Assembly: GCA_015680685.1 (NCBI GenBank) | Contig: MNCI01029043.1 | Coordinates: forward strand, 304,646-368,645 | DNA: 64,000 nt | Source of the DNA: Gnetum montanum | Taxonomy: Eukaryota > Streptophyta > Gnetopsida > Gnetales > Gnetaceae | Direction: 5' to 3' | In this document: positions 47,441 to 59,848 of the stretch, in pieces | Numbering within the stretch: position 1 is the stretch's first letter | Layout of the letters: each line of letters begins with the position of its first letter | Position numbers and translations under genes: made by a program | The notes under the pieces: generated by a model | Told to the model about the DNA's origin: nothing | Seen by the model: only the letters and a program-made list of their open reading frames with translations | Databases searched by the model: none

Positions 47441-50200
47441 ATACAAAAGTAGGGTTTCTTGGATATTCACGTTGGACTCACACTGGCCAACATGGGTGGG
47501 CTAACCCCCAACATGTATGGAACAACTAGAAAATTTTCCAAACTTGTTTTGAGTAATTTTCAACTCTGATGGTTTACATGTCTAGTGTAGTGGGCTGAGG
47601 AAGGAAAGAGATCAATTATGGTGTTACTTTTAGCCTTTTGAAGCTCCCATTGAAGCCTAGATGTTCCACTCATGCTGGAGCCATGCTAGCTAATGTGGCC
47701 CTAGCATGATACTAATAAAAATGGATTTTGTGGCATCTAGAGGAACAAAACTAGTGTTCCATGGCCTTCCTAAGGTAGTTGAGGGCTAAATCTATTAAAA
47801 TTGATCATTGTGAAGGTTAAAAATGGTGAAAAAGTAGGTCTTGAGGTTATACCCCCAAGAGCCATGTTGCCTAGCATGGATAGGAAGGGGCTTAGTGTGG
47901 AAGATCTAGATTTTGGTTGTGACAAGGTCTAATAGGGTCAATCTATAGTTGGGGCAAGTTTTATTAGCTATGGACTTCTTAGTCAAGTTCTGAGGCTATT
48001 TTTAGAGAGTTTTAAGTGTTGAATCAATTTGAAAGCATCATCCATGTTGGGGCCACATTCACCAACATGGCTCCAATGTCATTTAGTGAGGGTGCTCTTG
48101 CTTTTTTCTCCTAAGTGGTTTCCAAGGAAAATTGACCAAGTTTTTGGGATTCTAGGGTTACTGGTAGTGATGCTTGAAGTTTTTGATTGAGTCTAGCTAG
48201 GTTTGATGGCTATTAGAGATATGGTATGATCATACCTTCCTTAAACCATTCTTGGTAGCATTGGTCTAGCATGGATGAGGGAATTGGATGGGTTTAGAAA
48301 ATCAAAGCGAGGTTAAATAATCATCAAATTAAGGTCATGGAGTTCTAGGCTCTATCGAACTAGGTTTTCGACTTGTGGGGGTGTCAACATGTTTCCGAAA
48401 GTGGAAAAGCAACTTATCTACGTTAGAGCAATGCTGGATAGCATGTCTCAAGACTTACCTAGTGTGGATACCTTGAGATGTTTAGTTTTGATAGCACATT
48501 AACCATGCATGTGAGTCCCCAGGGTTACTGGTGTTGGTGGTCGAAGTCTAGGGTTAAAATTTTGTAGTTTTAAAGTCTTTTGGTATGTTTTTAAAGTTAT
48601 CCCCCTTGAGAAACATTGCCCAAAGTGTTTCTAACATCGAGAATAAAGGGAAACATATTTTTACCTTTTTTGGTAGGCTTTGATTAGTCTAATGGCTTCT
48701 AGCAATGTTGGTAGGGCCCTAGGTTTAGATTGGCGTAAGTTGTGGTGGTTTTGATGTATTTTTGCATCTTCCATGGGATTCCCTAAGGGTACCCATGCTA
48801 GAACCATGTTGGCCAACATGGGTGAGGGGCGTTCCTTACATTTACATGGGAGTGGTTATGAAATATGGTTCATTTTATCAAGTTTTGGCTGCCAAAAGTT
48901 CCAAGAAAGGTAGGAGGTTAACCATTATTAATTTTGAAGTTAATTTTGGGTTATACCCTATTCATCCATACTGGGGCAACACTACCCAATGTAGATGGGG
49001 TTCCCCCCCCCCAACATGGATCCACTTGAATTAAGGATTTTGATCAATTTTGATCAAGTTCAATAGGGTTTCAGAGCTATCGAGGTTGTTGGGTCTAGTA
49101 GCATGAATTCTAAATAGATATTGAATAGTTTTAGGGCTCCTTGAAGTTTCTTATGGTCAACCCCTTTGGGCCATGTTGTGTAATGTGACCCAAACATGAA
49201 TGAAGAGGGGGAACTATCTTTTTACTATTTTTCAACAACTACTAGGTGCCTAAAGGATCTAGGAGGCTTCAACAGGATTTGAAGGCTAGAGGTATAGTTT
49301 TCAAGGTTATTTTCATCCATTTATGAGGTTTTATGGATTAACCCCTAAGTTTCCATGCTAGAACCACACTAGCCAACATGGGTGGAGGGTTTCCTAATGT
49401 GGTTAAGATTTCATGTGTAAAGATTTGCTAGAATTTTGGTAACTGCTGGCTATTGGAGGTTATGAAGAGGTGTCTAGGTCATAGGAGTGAATTTTATGAT
49501 AAACTTAGGTTATGAAAATCTTTTATGGTTCATCCCTAGGGTACCCATGCTAGCTAGTGTGGGTGGGGGGTTCCTCAATGTGGGGATGCCAAATGATGCA
49601 AAATCAACTTAATTTTTTGTAAAATTTTGAGCACCAAAGGTTAGAAAAGGCATCAATGTTAAAATAAGGTAAGTAGGTTGTTTATTTTAGCAATTTTATT
49701 TCACCCCCAACCCATCCATGGTAGAGACACACTAGCTAGCATGGATGGAAACCCCCTCAGCATTGCTTCACTAGATTTCAAATTTTTAAGAACTTTTGAC
49801 TAGTTTTGATGAGGTGATAGAGTTGCCGAGGGTGACTAGAGGAGTTCCAAGCCATGTGGACCTACTTTGGAGTTGAATTAGGGCTTGCTAAGAATTGGGA
49901 AGTGTGTATGTATGTTACACCCCCTTGGGTAATGCTAGCCTAGTGCAGATAGGGCCTATCCCAACATGGTTGCCGAAAGTGGCAAGTTGAATGGATGTTT
50001 TACACTCTACTAGGGTTTAGGATTAGGTCATGTTGTTAGTAGCTACAAAAATGGCAAGGGGGATAAGGCTCTATGGTTATGAATTAAAGGAGGCTAAGAC
50101 CCATGTTGGATCCATGCTACCTAGTGTGGGTGTAGGGGGAAAAAGGTTGCAAAGTGATTGTATGGATTCCAAGGAGTTAAAACCTTAGCATGGGATGGGT
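47440..50200 (+). repeat. Degenerate ~190-bp tandem array in element E (about 15 units)
   Basis: A block like CCATGCTAG...ACACTAGCCAACATGGGTGG recurs near 47500, 47680, 47870, 48060, 48260, 48440, 48620, 48800, 48990, 49180, 49370, 49550, 49730, 49930 and 50110, a spacing of about 187 bp. Between these blocks, GGTTGTTGG, TTTTAGGGCT and CAACCCCTT elements correspond to the reverse complement of the D array unit. Units are far more diverged than in D. Confidence 0.75.
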
Positions 50201-50599
50201 TTCCAAACATGGAACATGGCATCCTTTGGAGGTGTCTAGTGGGACCAATCCAAAAATTTAAAAATTTGAAACTTGATGCTAACTCCCACCATCCCAAAAT
50301 TGGTTGAACTTTTTCCCTTTGCAATTCCATTGCATAATAATTTCCAATGCTCATATTTGGCAATGGGGCCAATGAAGGAGGTGTCTAGCTTTATATGTAG
50401 TTTTAATGTTCATTTTCACCAAAAATCATCACAAAATATCATTCTCTACTATAGTGCACTTCTTAGATCTTTAGCAAATATTTTCTAACTCTCGCCACTA
50501 AATATTCTCAATGTGGTCATCTTATATCTCTCTCCAAGGCAATGTTGAAGCTCAAGCCCATCAATTTTTGTAGTTTTCTCAACATTAAGTTCTAGAACC
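50200..50599. other. Upstream region of gene X in element E
   Basis: Non-coding, presumed promoter and 5' UTR of gene X. Weak similarity to the same region in D (around 39200-39400). No convincing TATA box. Confidence 0.4.
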
Positions 50600-53500
50600 A
50601 TGAAGAGGAGAGGTGGAAGCAATTCATAGAGGATGTAGATGCAATCTATTAAGGAATTTTCCACCTAACACGACCTATGGTGATTTAGATCTCATTTTCT
50701 ACAACTCTGAGATAGGCCATTGTTAGCCATTTTTTATTTCTTCTTGGTCATTTTTTGCTATTTTTTCTAGTCCAATATGAGGTCATTTTCGTAAATCTAG
50801 GCCATTGTGATTAATTGAATTTAATTTTGAAAAACTCCCACCCCCTATTTTGATGGTCTTTATGGGTTTATAAGGTTTTTCAATCTTTAGGTTTCATTTT
50901 ATGCAGTTTTAAAATCATGCCTTGTTAATTTTTATGTGTTTTATACCATTTTTGTTTAAAAAAGCAAGCATACTTGTGAATTTTTTCATTAGGAAATTAT
51001 TTATAAATTTCTAAATTCCAAGGTTTTGAGATTTTAGAATTATTTTTAAGGTTTATATTTGCTTTTTTTTTCTTGATTTGGAGTTATAAAGAAAAAGTTA
51101 TGAACATTTGCCTAGACTGTACGGTTATGTTTTGCACTATTTTTAGTTTTTCATAGAAGTTTATAATTTTTTTCTAAAGAAACACATGGGATTTGAATTT
51201 CTTATAGTTATGTGTATGTAGATCTCAATGCAAGATTTCAAATGGTGGTGGAATCACTCCATTTGGAGCTAAAGTGAAGTTTTGGAGAATTTTCCACCAA
51301 ACTCGTGCAAAAAGGGCTTTTTGACGATGGTGAGGTTCATGTTTGGTTTTCTACATTATTTGTTAAAATGACTATAAATTTTTTCCTATTCTAGTTATGG
51401 CTATAAATTTTATAATTTCAAGTTCCAATGGTGGTGTAACCACTAAAATCAAAGTTTAAATGAATTTTTAATGAATTTTTCATTATGGTTGCATGAATGA
51501 GGTCTTATTTTGGTTGTAGTGGTTTTACCACTTGGATATGGTTAGTGTTGGCATACTAAATGATTTTTATTGTCAATGTCCCATACCCCTAGGGATGCCT
51601 AGAGATGTTATAAATTCTTAGAACTTGGTTTTATGGCTATTAAATTTTTTTTCTATTTTTAGTAATGATTTTCCTATGGTCATTTCTAGGTTCTAAGTTT
51701 AGTTGTCTAGACTTGTTCAAAAGGTTGTACAAGGCTTTGATGCATTATAAGTTGACTATGTAAATGTTGTTATGTCTTGGCTATAATTTTTAAAGGTTTT
51801 AAAGGTTATAATAATGTTGATTTTTGAATTCTTGATGAAATTTTGGCTAACACCCTAGAGTTTTATACAAGGGCTAGTTTTGCGCCTAGAAAAATTTGCA
51901 AGATATTCTAAGTGTTATGAAGTTGTTGTTTTATGCTAAACATTGTAAGAATGGTTCTAATTGGTATATATATATTTTTCCATGTAGGCATCTTCTAAAG
52001 CCTATCCTAATATTAGTGGAGTTGGTGGACATCTTATGCTGCATCAACTTCCTTAAGGCCAACATCCCCCTTCTTGATTTGATTCTTGAGTGAGGCTCAC
52101 TATAATTCTAGCCAAGGGTAAGGAAATTCCTTGCTTACATCCTAAAAAAATTTAGTGTGATGACGTGGTTACACTTAGCTGCTGATATGACTAGTATCAT
52201 AGTATAGACCCTAATGCCTCAAGCGTCTAACCTAATAATCAAGTTCATAACTAATGATCCGAAAACTAGGGTAGAAGGGGAGGTGGTGGACACTAGGGAC
52301 ACCATTGATAGATTCTACTTATCTAATATTTGGAGCATGCTAGAGAATTCTCAATTTAATGTTGATAATGCTTTGATGATTGCACACAAAGTTCACACAT
52401 TGTTCCAAAATCCCCCTAGCATACTGTACCATCTACTAAGGTAAGCATGGTTGTTATAGGTTCTTGATGTTTTTGTCTTACTTACCTTTTCCTAACTTGT
52501 TAGTTTTTATGCATGTCTTATAGGTACAAGGTTAATGACCAAGGTTTAATCAAGAATGATTAGACCTAGGTGGTCACTCAAACTATGTTAAGTGTATTTA
52601 CCAAAGGCCCAAAAATCATAACCATTATGTCAAATCAGTTAAGAGATAATTTTGATACATATACTAATGTCTTCAACCTTATCTTCAAGAAGTGTGTAGC
52701 TTTTGAGAAAACACACAACTGGTGGGTGGGCCCCAAGAACATTAAGGAGAAGACCATTACCATTGGGACCTCCATACAAGCCTCATTGAACAAGAAGAGG
52801 AAAGGTAAGAACAAGGATGGTTTGTTACGTTATGTCTAATGTTTTTATGGCTACTTAGGTTTTAAGTGTTCTATTATCTTAAATTATGATTCTAGTTTTG
52901 TTATATCTTGGTTCTTATTTATGTGCCTATGCTAATGCTAAGTGCTTGTTATAACCTTGCAAGACATTCCACCTCTTCTAACATCATGTTATTTATTTTA
53001 GGATGCCATGAGAATATCCTCATCTTGAAATTCATTGAGGTGGGGCTAGCATAGAAGTGGTGGAAGGTACAAGAACCTAGGAACATCCAAGAAAACATTA
53101 AACATGTAGGCCTGCTTGATATTTTCATGGCACCTATCCCTTCCATCCCTACTATAGAGATGTTGAACAACATTGACTCCTTCAACATAGAAGCTAGATA
53201 TCTCAACACTATAGTTCAAGATGTGCTAGTCACCATAACTATTAGTGAGGTAACTGTTTGTGACTTGTTTGTTATTCCCTCGAATAAGATGAAAGTTGCC
53301 ACCAAACCAGTGAAGGAGGTAGGTCATCACAAGGAGTTCAAGGCATGGTCAAGTGCTTGTAGTGGCCACTCTAAGCTTTCCTTGGATGATTTCATAGATG
53401 CTAAAGCATGAGAAGCTTATCCCTTGTTCAGATATTGTGCCTTTCCTAAGCTTTTGTCACAAAAGGAGGTGATTGACATTGCACAAGGATGGACCTTTAA

Positions 53501-55695
53501 GAAGTTTCTAATGGAGGGCACATACTTCAACTAGGCTACTTCTTTGGCTACAAGGCTTTGAGAGGAGACCATCAAACTCTACAAGGAGACCTCTATAATA
53601 ATCCACATGCATTATGAATTTTAGGTAGCATATATGAAGAGATTCATAGAGTTTTTGGTGGTGAGAAGGAATGGACATTTTGTGGCTTGGGATCTAGACC
53701 AACTATCTTGGCCTTGGATAAAGCACATTTATCCAACTATGTAGGCCTAAAAACCACTAGAGGAAGTTGGAGATTCACCATTTTTTATCATCAAGGAATT
53801 CAATGATAGTTGGTGTGCATCCCTTGATAGCACAATGGTGGAACCTCTCATAGCACTAGCTAACATCAGGAGGGCCCAAAAGCTACACGCTGAGGCTAAC
53901 GGGATAGGCAAGGCAAAGTTGAAATAGCCCATAGAGGAAGCAACACCAATGATAGAGAATCCCTCCTAGAAGAAGCTCAAGTTGAAGCTTAACAAGTCAC
54001 ATCAGGTAGTCACTAGGATGTATTAAATATATTTTGGTTATTCTATGTTTTACATCTTATGGATATCTTATTATTTAATGTGCTAATTTGTTTCATGTAT
54101 TATGGTTGTAGATAAGCATCAAGCTATGGTAGCCTAAGCTACCACTATGAAGGAAGAGAAAATGTGTGCAGTTGCCATAGTAGAGGAGCAACAAAGGTGT
54201 GCAAAGGAGGCACTCTTATAGCATCATGAGGCTAAAGGGTTAGCCAACATTAATCTAGATGACTTGGACATCTTGTTTGGTGGACCTTTGCCAAGTGAAC
54301 CATCTATCATCATCCCAAAGAAGAAAGAGAAGCTAGGTACATACACATCTTAATGCTTCTTGTTATAGCTTATGATTTTATGTTTGGTTTTTTCTTCTAA
54401 CCATTTGATGATTGTTATGCTTGTTGTAGTTCCTGAGCACAAGCAAAGGCCTCTATACCTATGTTTCATGTGAAACCATTGGTAGAGGTCCTAGAAGAGA
54501 TGGAGTTCATGAATGAAGTGGCCAAGGACATCATCAATCGATTGCAATAGGTTGCACTCGAGATCAGTAAGAACTATGCCTTTCTTGCGTTAGTCATTTT
54601 GCTATGTTGTAGAGGTATATTTGGTTATAGGTTGTATTTATGTTATGGTTATCTTAGGTTGTGGATTATGCTTATGATTCTATTTATGGTTATGAATTTT
54701 TTACAATGCCATCAATAGCATGGTACCCAGACCCTAACATGAAGTTTGACTCTTTGAAAAACCTTTCCTCCAATGTCTAAAATGTATCACTAAAGTTATA
54801 CAAAATTTCCATTGATCTTGCAGTTTCATGTGCAAAAAATTCATGGGAATTCCAAAGGTCCAATGAATCCCTATGGGAGCAAGTTGTGGCCTTGAGGAAG
54901 GAGAACCAATCACAAGTGGAGATGATAAGGGATCTCTATGATAACAAGGCCTTTGTGGAAGCCCAAGTGGTAAACATGGATAACTTATGAACCAAAGAGA
55001 TCATGTGGCCTCTCTACTAGAATGTCATCCAAAATAAGGTGGTGCTTTCCAGGGAGATGGAAAAGCAATGGATGCAACTAGATCTCATCTCTTGAAAAGC
55101 CAAGGACTAGAAGGATTATTATGCCCTAGTCCTAGAATGGGGATGGGCAAAAAAGGATCATAAAAGATAGTACAAGATTGATCGAGAGGCATACCTCAAG
55201 TGACTTAAGGAGGAGATGACTAAATGGTGCAAAATGGAGTTATTCATCAAGAGGATTCATGTTGAGAGTGCTTACAAACTCTTTGAAAGAACTCTTATGG
55301 TACTCAAATATCTTACTCATTAGGTCACTATGGCTATAGGTGAGGTTTCTATAGCTACAGTGTTGTAGGAGATTCTCATATGGATGGGCATTGATGAGAC
55401 AAAATTCCTCCCAAGTATTAATCTTAGGGATGTTGACTAGGTGAACATGACAGAAGACCAAATTCTCCATTGTTTAGAGACTGGTCTTCAACATTTTTCC
55501 CTAGAGTTCATCAAGCCTAATTCCCTATAGGTTCGATATATATTTTTATTTTATTATAGTTTTTTTAAAGTTATAAGTTTTTTATTGGTCACTAATTGAC
55601 TTTATGTTGTTATGTTTCAGGCACTAGTAGTCATTCATGGCCCCAATGGTGAGGGTGGGGATGGCCCATCATTCCCTCCTCTAGATGCCCCTTAG
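50600..55695 (+). pseudogene. Gene X, E copy: antisense intron-containing gene, eight exons
   Basis: Encoded opposite to the E gag-pol genes. Inferred exons: 50600-50711 (ATG at 50600), 51988-52440, 52524-52804, 52964-54005, 54112-54336, 54430-54566, 54719-55530 and 55621-55695 (stop 55693-55695), about 3.1 kb of coding sequence. Splice sites seen include donor GTAAGC at 52441, acceptor TTATAG at 52523, donor GTAAGA at 52805, acceptor GTTTCAG at 55620; the donor after exon 1 is mutated to AT. Exon 4 (about 347 codons) has VGHHKEFKAW and GWTFKKFLMEGTYFN. Exon 7 (about 270 codons) is Lys/Glu/Leu-rich, probably coiled coil. The last exon ends in a Pro-rich tail. No family recognised. In-frame stops show decay. 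The corresponding introns in D make the exon model credible. Confidence 0.75.
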
Positions 55696-56057
55696 CATCC
55701 TTCAGTTGTCCATTTTTAGTTTCCCTTATTATTGATAGCATGATGTTTATTTTTATTAATGTCGATGTTGATGGCTAGTGTTAGCAAAGACTTTGTTATG
55801 GATGTTTTATGGTTATTATTTATTATTATTCGAACACTTTACCACATCATGTGGCTATGACTCTTTATGTTATAAACATTTTAAATTTTAAGTTTTGGTT
55901 TCAATTTTGGATATATATTGTTCTAGAATTATGGTTTTATCATGGCTTTATGGTTTTAAGGTGTGAATGTTGTAAATGGCTACATTGGCTATCTTGGGTA
56001 TAATGTTAAAGACAGCTAGACAATATAGTTGGAGGCTAAAATGGGAATAAAGTAAAA
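55696..56057. other. Region between gene X and the minisatellite in element E
   Basis: AT-rich non-coding DNA containing the presumed 3' UTR of gene X. Nothing else seen. Confidence 0.4.
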
Positions 56058-56240
56058 AAAGATGCTTGCTAGTTTTAAGCCATAGTAAGATATATTGCCA
56101 ATTTAATGCTATAGCAGATCATACATTATTGCCAATTTTAGGCCATGGTAGGCCCAAGTCATTTAACTAGTTTGCCAGTTTAAAGCCATGGTGGACTATG
56201 CATTGTTGCTAGTTTTAGGCCATGGTAGACCCTAGTTAAA
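56058..56240 (-). repeat. Degenerate minisatellite in element E
   Basis: Four to five units with GCCA(A/G)TTTTAGGCCATGGTAG cores, 29-46 bp apart. On the minus strand they match the 29-bp units of D (34075-34432) in the same orientation relative to gag-pol. Confidence 0.65.
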
Positions 56241-56459
56241 AGGAAAAATATATTTTATGTTTTAAAATTTTTATGGGTTTTCTAGTTTTAAATTTTTTAT
56301 GAGGTTTTGATGTTTATATCATGCTAAAAAGGAGAAAGAAAAGGCTTTACCAAATAAAATGCAAATAAAAGATAAATTCCTAGGCTATATGCAAAAGAAA
56401 CTTTACAATAAAGCAAACAAAATGTCATAAACAAACCAAAGGAAATCTAGGCTAACATG

Positions 56460-57300
56460 CTATAGGTACATATAGTTACATGATAACAAGAGCATAGGAT
56501 GGAAGGATAAAGAGTATACATTACTTATCCAAATGCCTCCTAATCTTTGATAGATTAGGAAATGTATATAGCCTATTTTGCACAAACTTGTACTTTGCAT
56601 TCCCTTCACTGATGATGTTAAAGGGGAGCTCTCCCCATAGTACATCTCTCAACCCATCATTTTCATTTTCATCTTTCCCTACTATCTTGGGTTTCTTAAA
56701 TTTGTGGTTGGGAGTTTCTTCCTAAAATTCCAATTTAGACCCTCACTCTATATCCACATCGTTAATAGTCAAGGGAACCACATTATCATCATGAATGATG
56801 ATTTCACTTCCCTCATAAGGAAGGTGAATCTCTTGGTGGATAGGTGAAGATACAACTTGCAGTTGAGCTAACCAAGGTCTTCCTAGGATGAGGTTGAATC
56901 TTGGTGTTTTTTTTTTTACCACCAAGAAATCTTTAGGTTTGGGGAATTTCTCCCCTACCACAAAGTCTAAGGAGATAGAACCCTTAACAACAACCTATGA
57001 TCCTTTAAAGGACTTTAGAGTTCATGTTGTCATATGTTGTATTTCTTTCTTCAAGCCTAAATGTTCAACTATGGTGATGGGATGACATTTGTGGAAGCCC
57101 CATCATCTACGTGCACCCAATGCACCTTGTACTAGCCTACCCATATCATGATGAAAAGATGAGCCTTGGTCACTTCTTCATTTTTGGGACTAACTTTGAT
57201 TTCACTATTGTGAACCACTAGCGATGTTGACTTTGTCTTCCTAGGTGAAGAAGGTACCATCACAACATGGATGGATTCTTCATTAGTAGGAATATTCTCA
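56460..57300 (-). pseudogene. Aspartic protease of element E
   Basis: Minus strand. The active site reads VDDGASTNVIP near 57110-57080, close to the D version. The frame 56961-56743 includes TPRFNLILGRPWL and IHDDNVVPL. The post-protease segment (56645-56460) matches D up to LIYQRLGGIW. After that both copies lose coding similarity, which may mark an intron donor as in Ogre. Confidence 0.8.
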
Positions 57301-59102
57301 CTAGGTAGCCTAGTGTACTTAGTTCTATCCTTTTACTCAAAACTAGGTCTAGAGGTAGTCGATGCAATGGCCCTAGATGTTGAAGGTTGGTTGCTTTGGT
57401 TGTTAGCAAGGGCCTTGGGTTGATTGTTTCTTGGTCCCTAACTAGTCATATTGGTTTCTTTGGCTATCATTTCCACAACCACATTATTTTACTTACCCCT
57501 CTTATGATCTCTCCATGTATGCTAGTTCTTGTATGCCATGTAGGCAAGGTCATGGCTAGCCTCTGCAGCATCCTTAATGTTCTTTGTCTAAGAGAAGGCT
57601 TGACTTAGTGACTATGGGTTAAGGTAGTATAGTCTACACTTGATGAAATCATTAACCATCCCCTTGAATATAGGCAAAAGATGGGTTTCGACTATTGGTT
57701 TTAGTATCTCATTAAGCAAACTATTCCATCATTCGATGAACTTATGCACTAGTTCAAGAGGTCCCTACTTGGCCTTCATCAATTGGTCAAGGGTGGTGTT
57801 AGGCTTCAAGTTGTACTTGATGCAGTTAATGAATTGTACAATCAAGTCTGCAAGAGAGGGTATAGATCCTCTTGACAAGGTATGGTACCAATCAAGCACT
57901 TTTCCCATAAGGGGCATAGGAAATATTCTCATGATCATGTGTTCCCAAACTTGTAACAACAAGCACTTGGATTGGAAGGTTATGAGGTGAGCATTCGAGT
58001 CACCTTCACCATTGTACTTCATAAATTGAGAGATGGGGATAGTAAGAGGAAGTGTTAGAGGTGGGACCATAGGATTGATGGGATCATCCTAGTAAAAGTT
58101 CATAATCTTAACAATCTTAAATGTAGAGGCCTTGATCATCTTCAATCCCTTAGTCAAGTCTTGAATCATATGAAAGGCTTGATCTAGGCCTTGGGGTCCT
58201 TTTGTCAATTGTGGTATTTGTACAAAGGGTTGTGTTATTGGTTGGAAGGCCTAGGACCTCACTATTGGTTGTGACACCAAAGCGAGAGGTTGTGTCATCA
58301 TGGTAGTGGATAGGCCAAATAAAGAAAATAAGGTTTATGCTAGTATCTAGAACACAAATGGGATAAAAGGGGTATGTGATTCCTAGGTTAGTTGGGGTCC
58401 CATGATGGATACCATTTGGGTGGTTGAGGGTTGGTGGTGCTGACCATCACTAATGATGGTTGCATTGACTTAGGTTGGGTGGCAAATAACATGAAAAAGT
58501 TAAATGTGATGGACTACAACATCGATTGTGTTTGGTGCATGGCTATGACTGGTGTGGGCCTAAAGATGATTAGGTAAGAAGGGGTAGAGGATTATGGCTT
58601 TTATTCTATGGAGAAGACAAGAGGATTAGAGGTAGGCAATGTGGCCTTGAGGGTTGCTTATTGAAATAGCCCACCTAGGATGTTTTCATGTTCAAATTCT
58701 ACCTCGAACTCATCCTCCTCCTCTTGCTGCTCATCTAAGCTAACCTTCTCATTTACTTCATCCATCTTAATTAATTGAGATAATATCTATGTATGAGTTT
58801 CATTGAGGGGTATTTGGTCATATGAGGAAGGAATATATTCCTTTCCATCATATAATCTCAAACTCCCTCTTGGCCTCTGCTTCCATGCAAGGAATTAGCA
58901 TGTTAACCTAAATATTAACACATATGAAGTTATAATGGTCTTCATTTATAACTAAGAAATTAGGAATATGCTCCCTAAGTCTTAAATACTATCTACATTC
59001 AATCATAGTAGGGTCTTTGGGGTTGTATACCCTCACAGCTTGTTGGTTGGACCCATTGTTGGTGAAGTTGATAGGTAGGACAAATGATTGTCTGAAAGAC
59101 AT
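57300..59102 (-). pseudogene. gag: gag of element E, lacking the zinc-knuckle region
   Basis: The start is the minus-strand ATG at 59102, whose context matches the D gag ATG. The capsid core (58070-57765) contains MGKVLDWYHTLSRGSIPSLA and FINCIKYNL, typical retrotransposon-gag sequence. At about 57300 the sequence passes directly into protease. Compared with D about 1 kb including the zinc-knuckle-like motif (32158-32199) is absent. Many stops. Confidence 0.78.
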
Positions 59103-59848
59103 GATTAAAATGCTTAAAATTTCTCAACAAGGTTATAGAAGAATGATGTTTGACAAAAAAACTAGCAAATGGAATTTTCAATCATGGTAAAGAAAGTTAA
59201 AATGGGTGAAAATATGTTGCATGCTATAAATAGTAAGTAGTTGTTGAAGGGGGTATACCCCTTTTACTAAAAAGGAAAATAGTGGGTATCAAACCCAAAC
59301 CACACTGAATTGGCAACCACACCAATGCTGAGAAGAAAAGGATAAATAAAGGGGATTAGATGAAAAAAGCTTACACCTTTCTTAGCAACATTGGGAATGG
59401 AGGTTTACCTTAAGAAAGGTAAAGTGGAAACTTTGAATTTCCACAAAAATGGCTTTGGCAAGCTACCAACATTGCTTTTGCTAGAAAAAGTTTCATAGCA
59501 AGGGGGATGAGGATTTAGGTGATGAAACCAACAACATTGGCCTCACTATAACATTTGGTAGCAAGAGGGGGTAAATGTTGTTACAAAAAACTAATGTTGG
59601 CCTTAGAATTCATAGCAACTATTGTGAAAATTCCAAAAAGCTAAACACCTACAACTCTCATGTTGGGCTATAATGGCAGAGGAGGATGGATTGCAACATT
59701 GGTTTTGGAAGTCAAAAATGGATTAATAAAACATGCATAAAATATTTTAAAGATTTTAAAATGTTTTAGTTTTAGGCAACAATGATACACAAGCAACAAG
59801 TTTGAATGCAGAATTTGGGTAGAGGCTCTCCTTCTAGCACTAAAAAAC
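59103..59848 (-). other. Leader and primer-binding site of element E
   Basis: Non-coding leader between 5' LTR and gag. The primer site (59826-59842, minus: TAGTGCTAGAAGGAGAG) is a diverged form of the D site. A short pyrimidine/purine inverted tract occurs near 59253-59275. Confidence 0.6.

Noticed and set aside
34808-55695. Gene X as a plant mobile domain (PMD) protein
   Set aside because: PMD genes occur in Tat elements, but I could not see PMD motifs in the exons, so no family was assigned.
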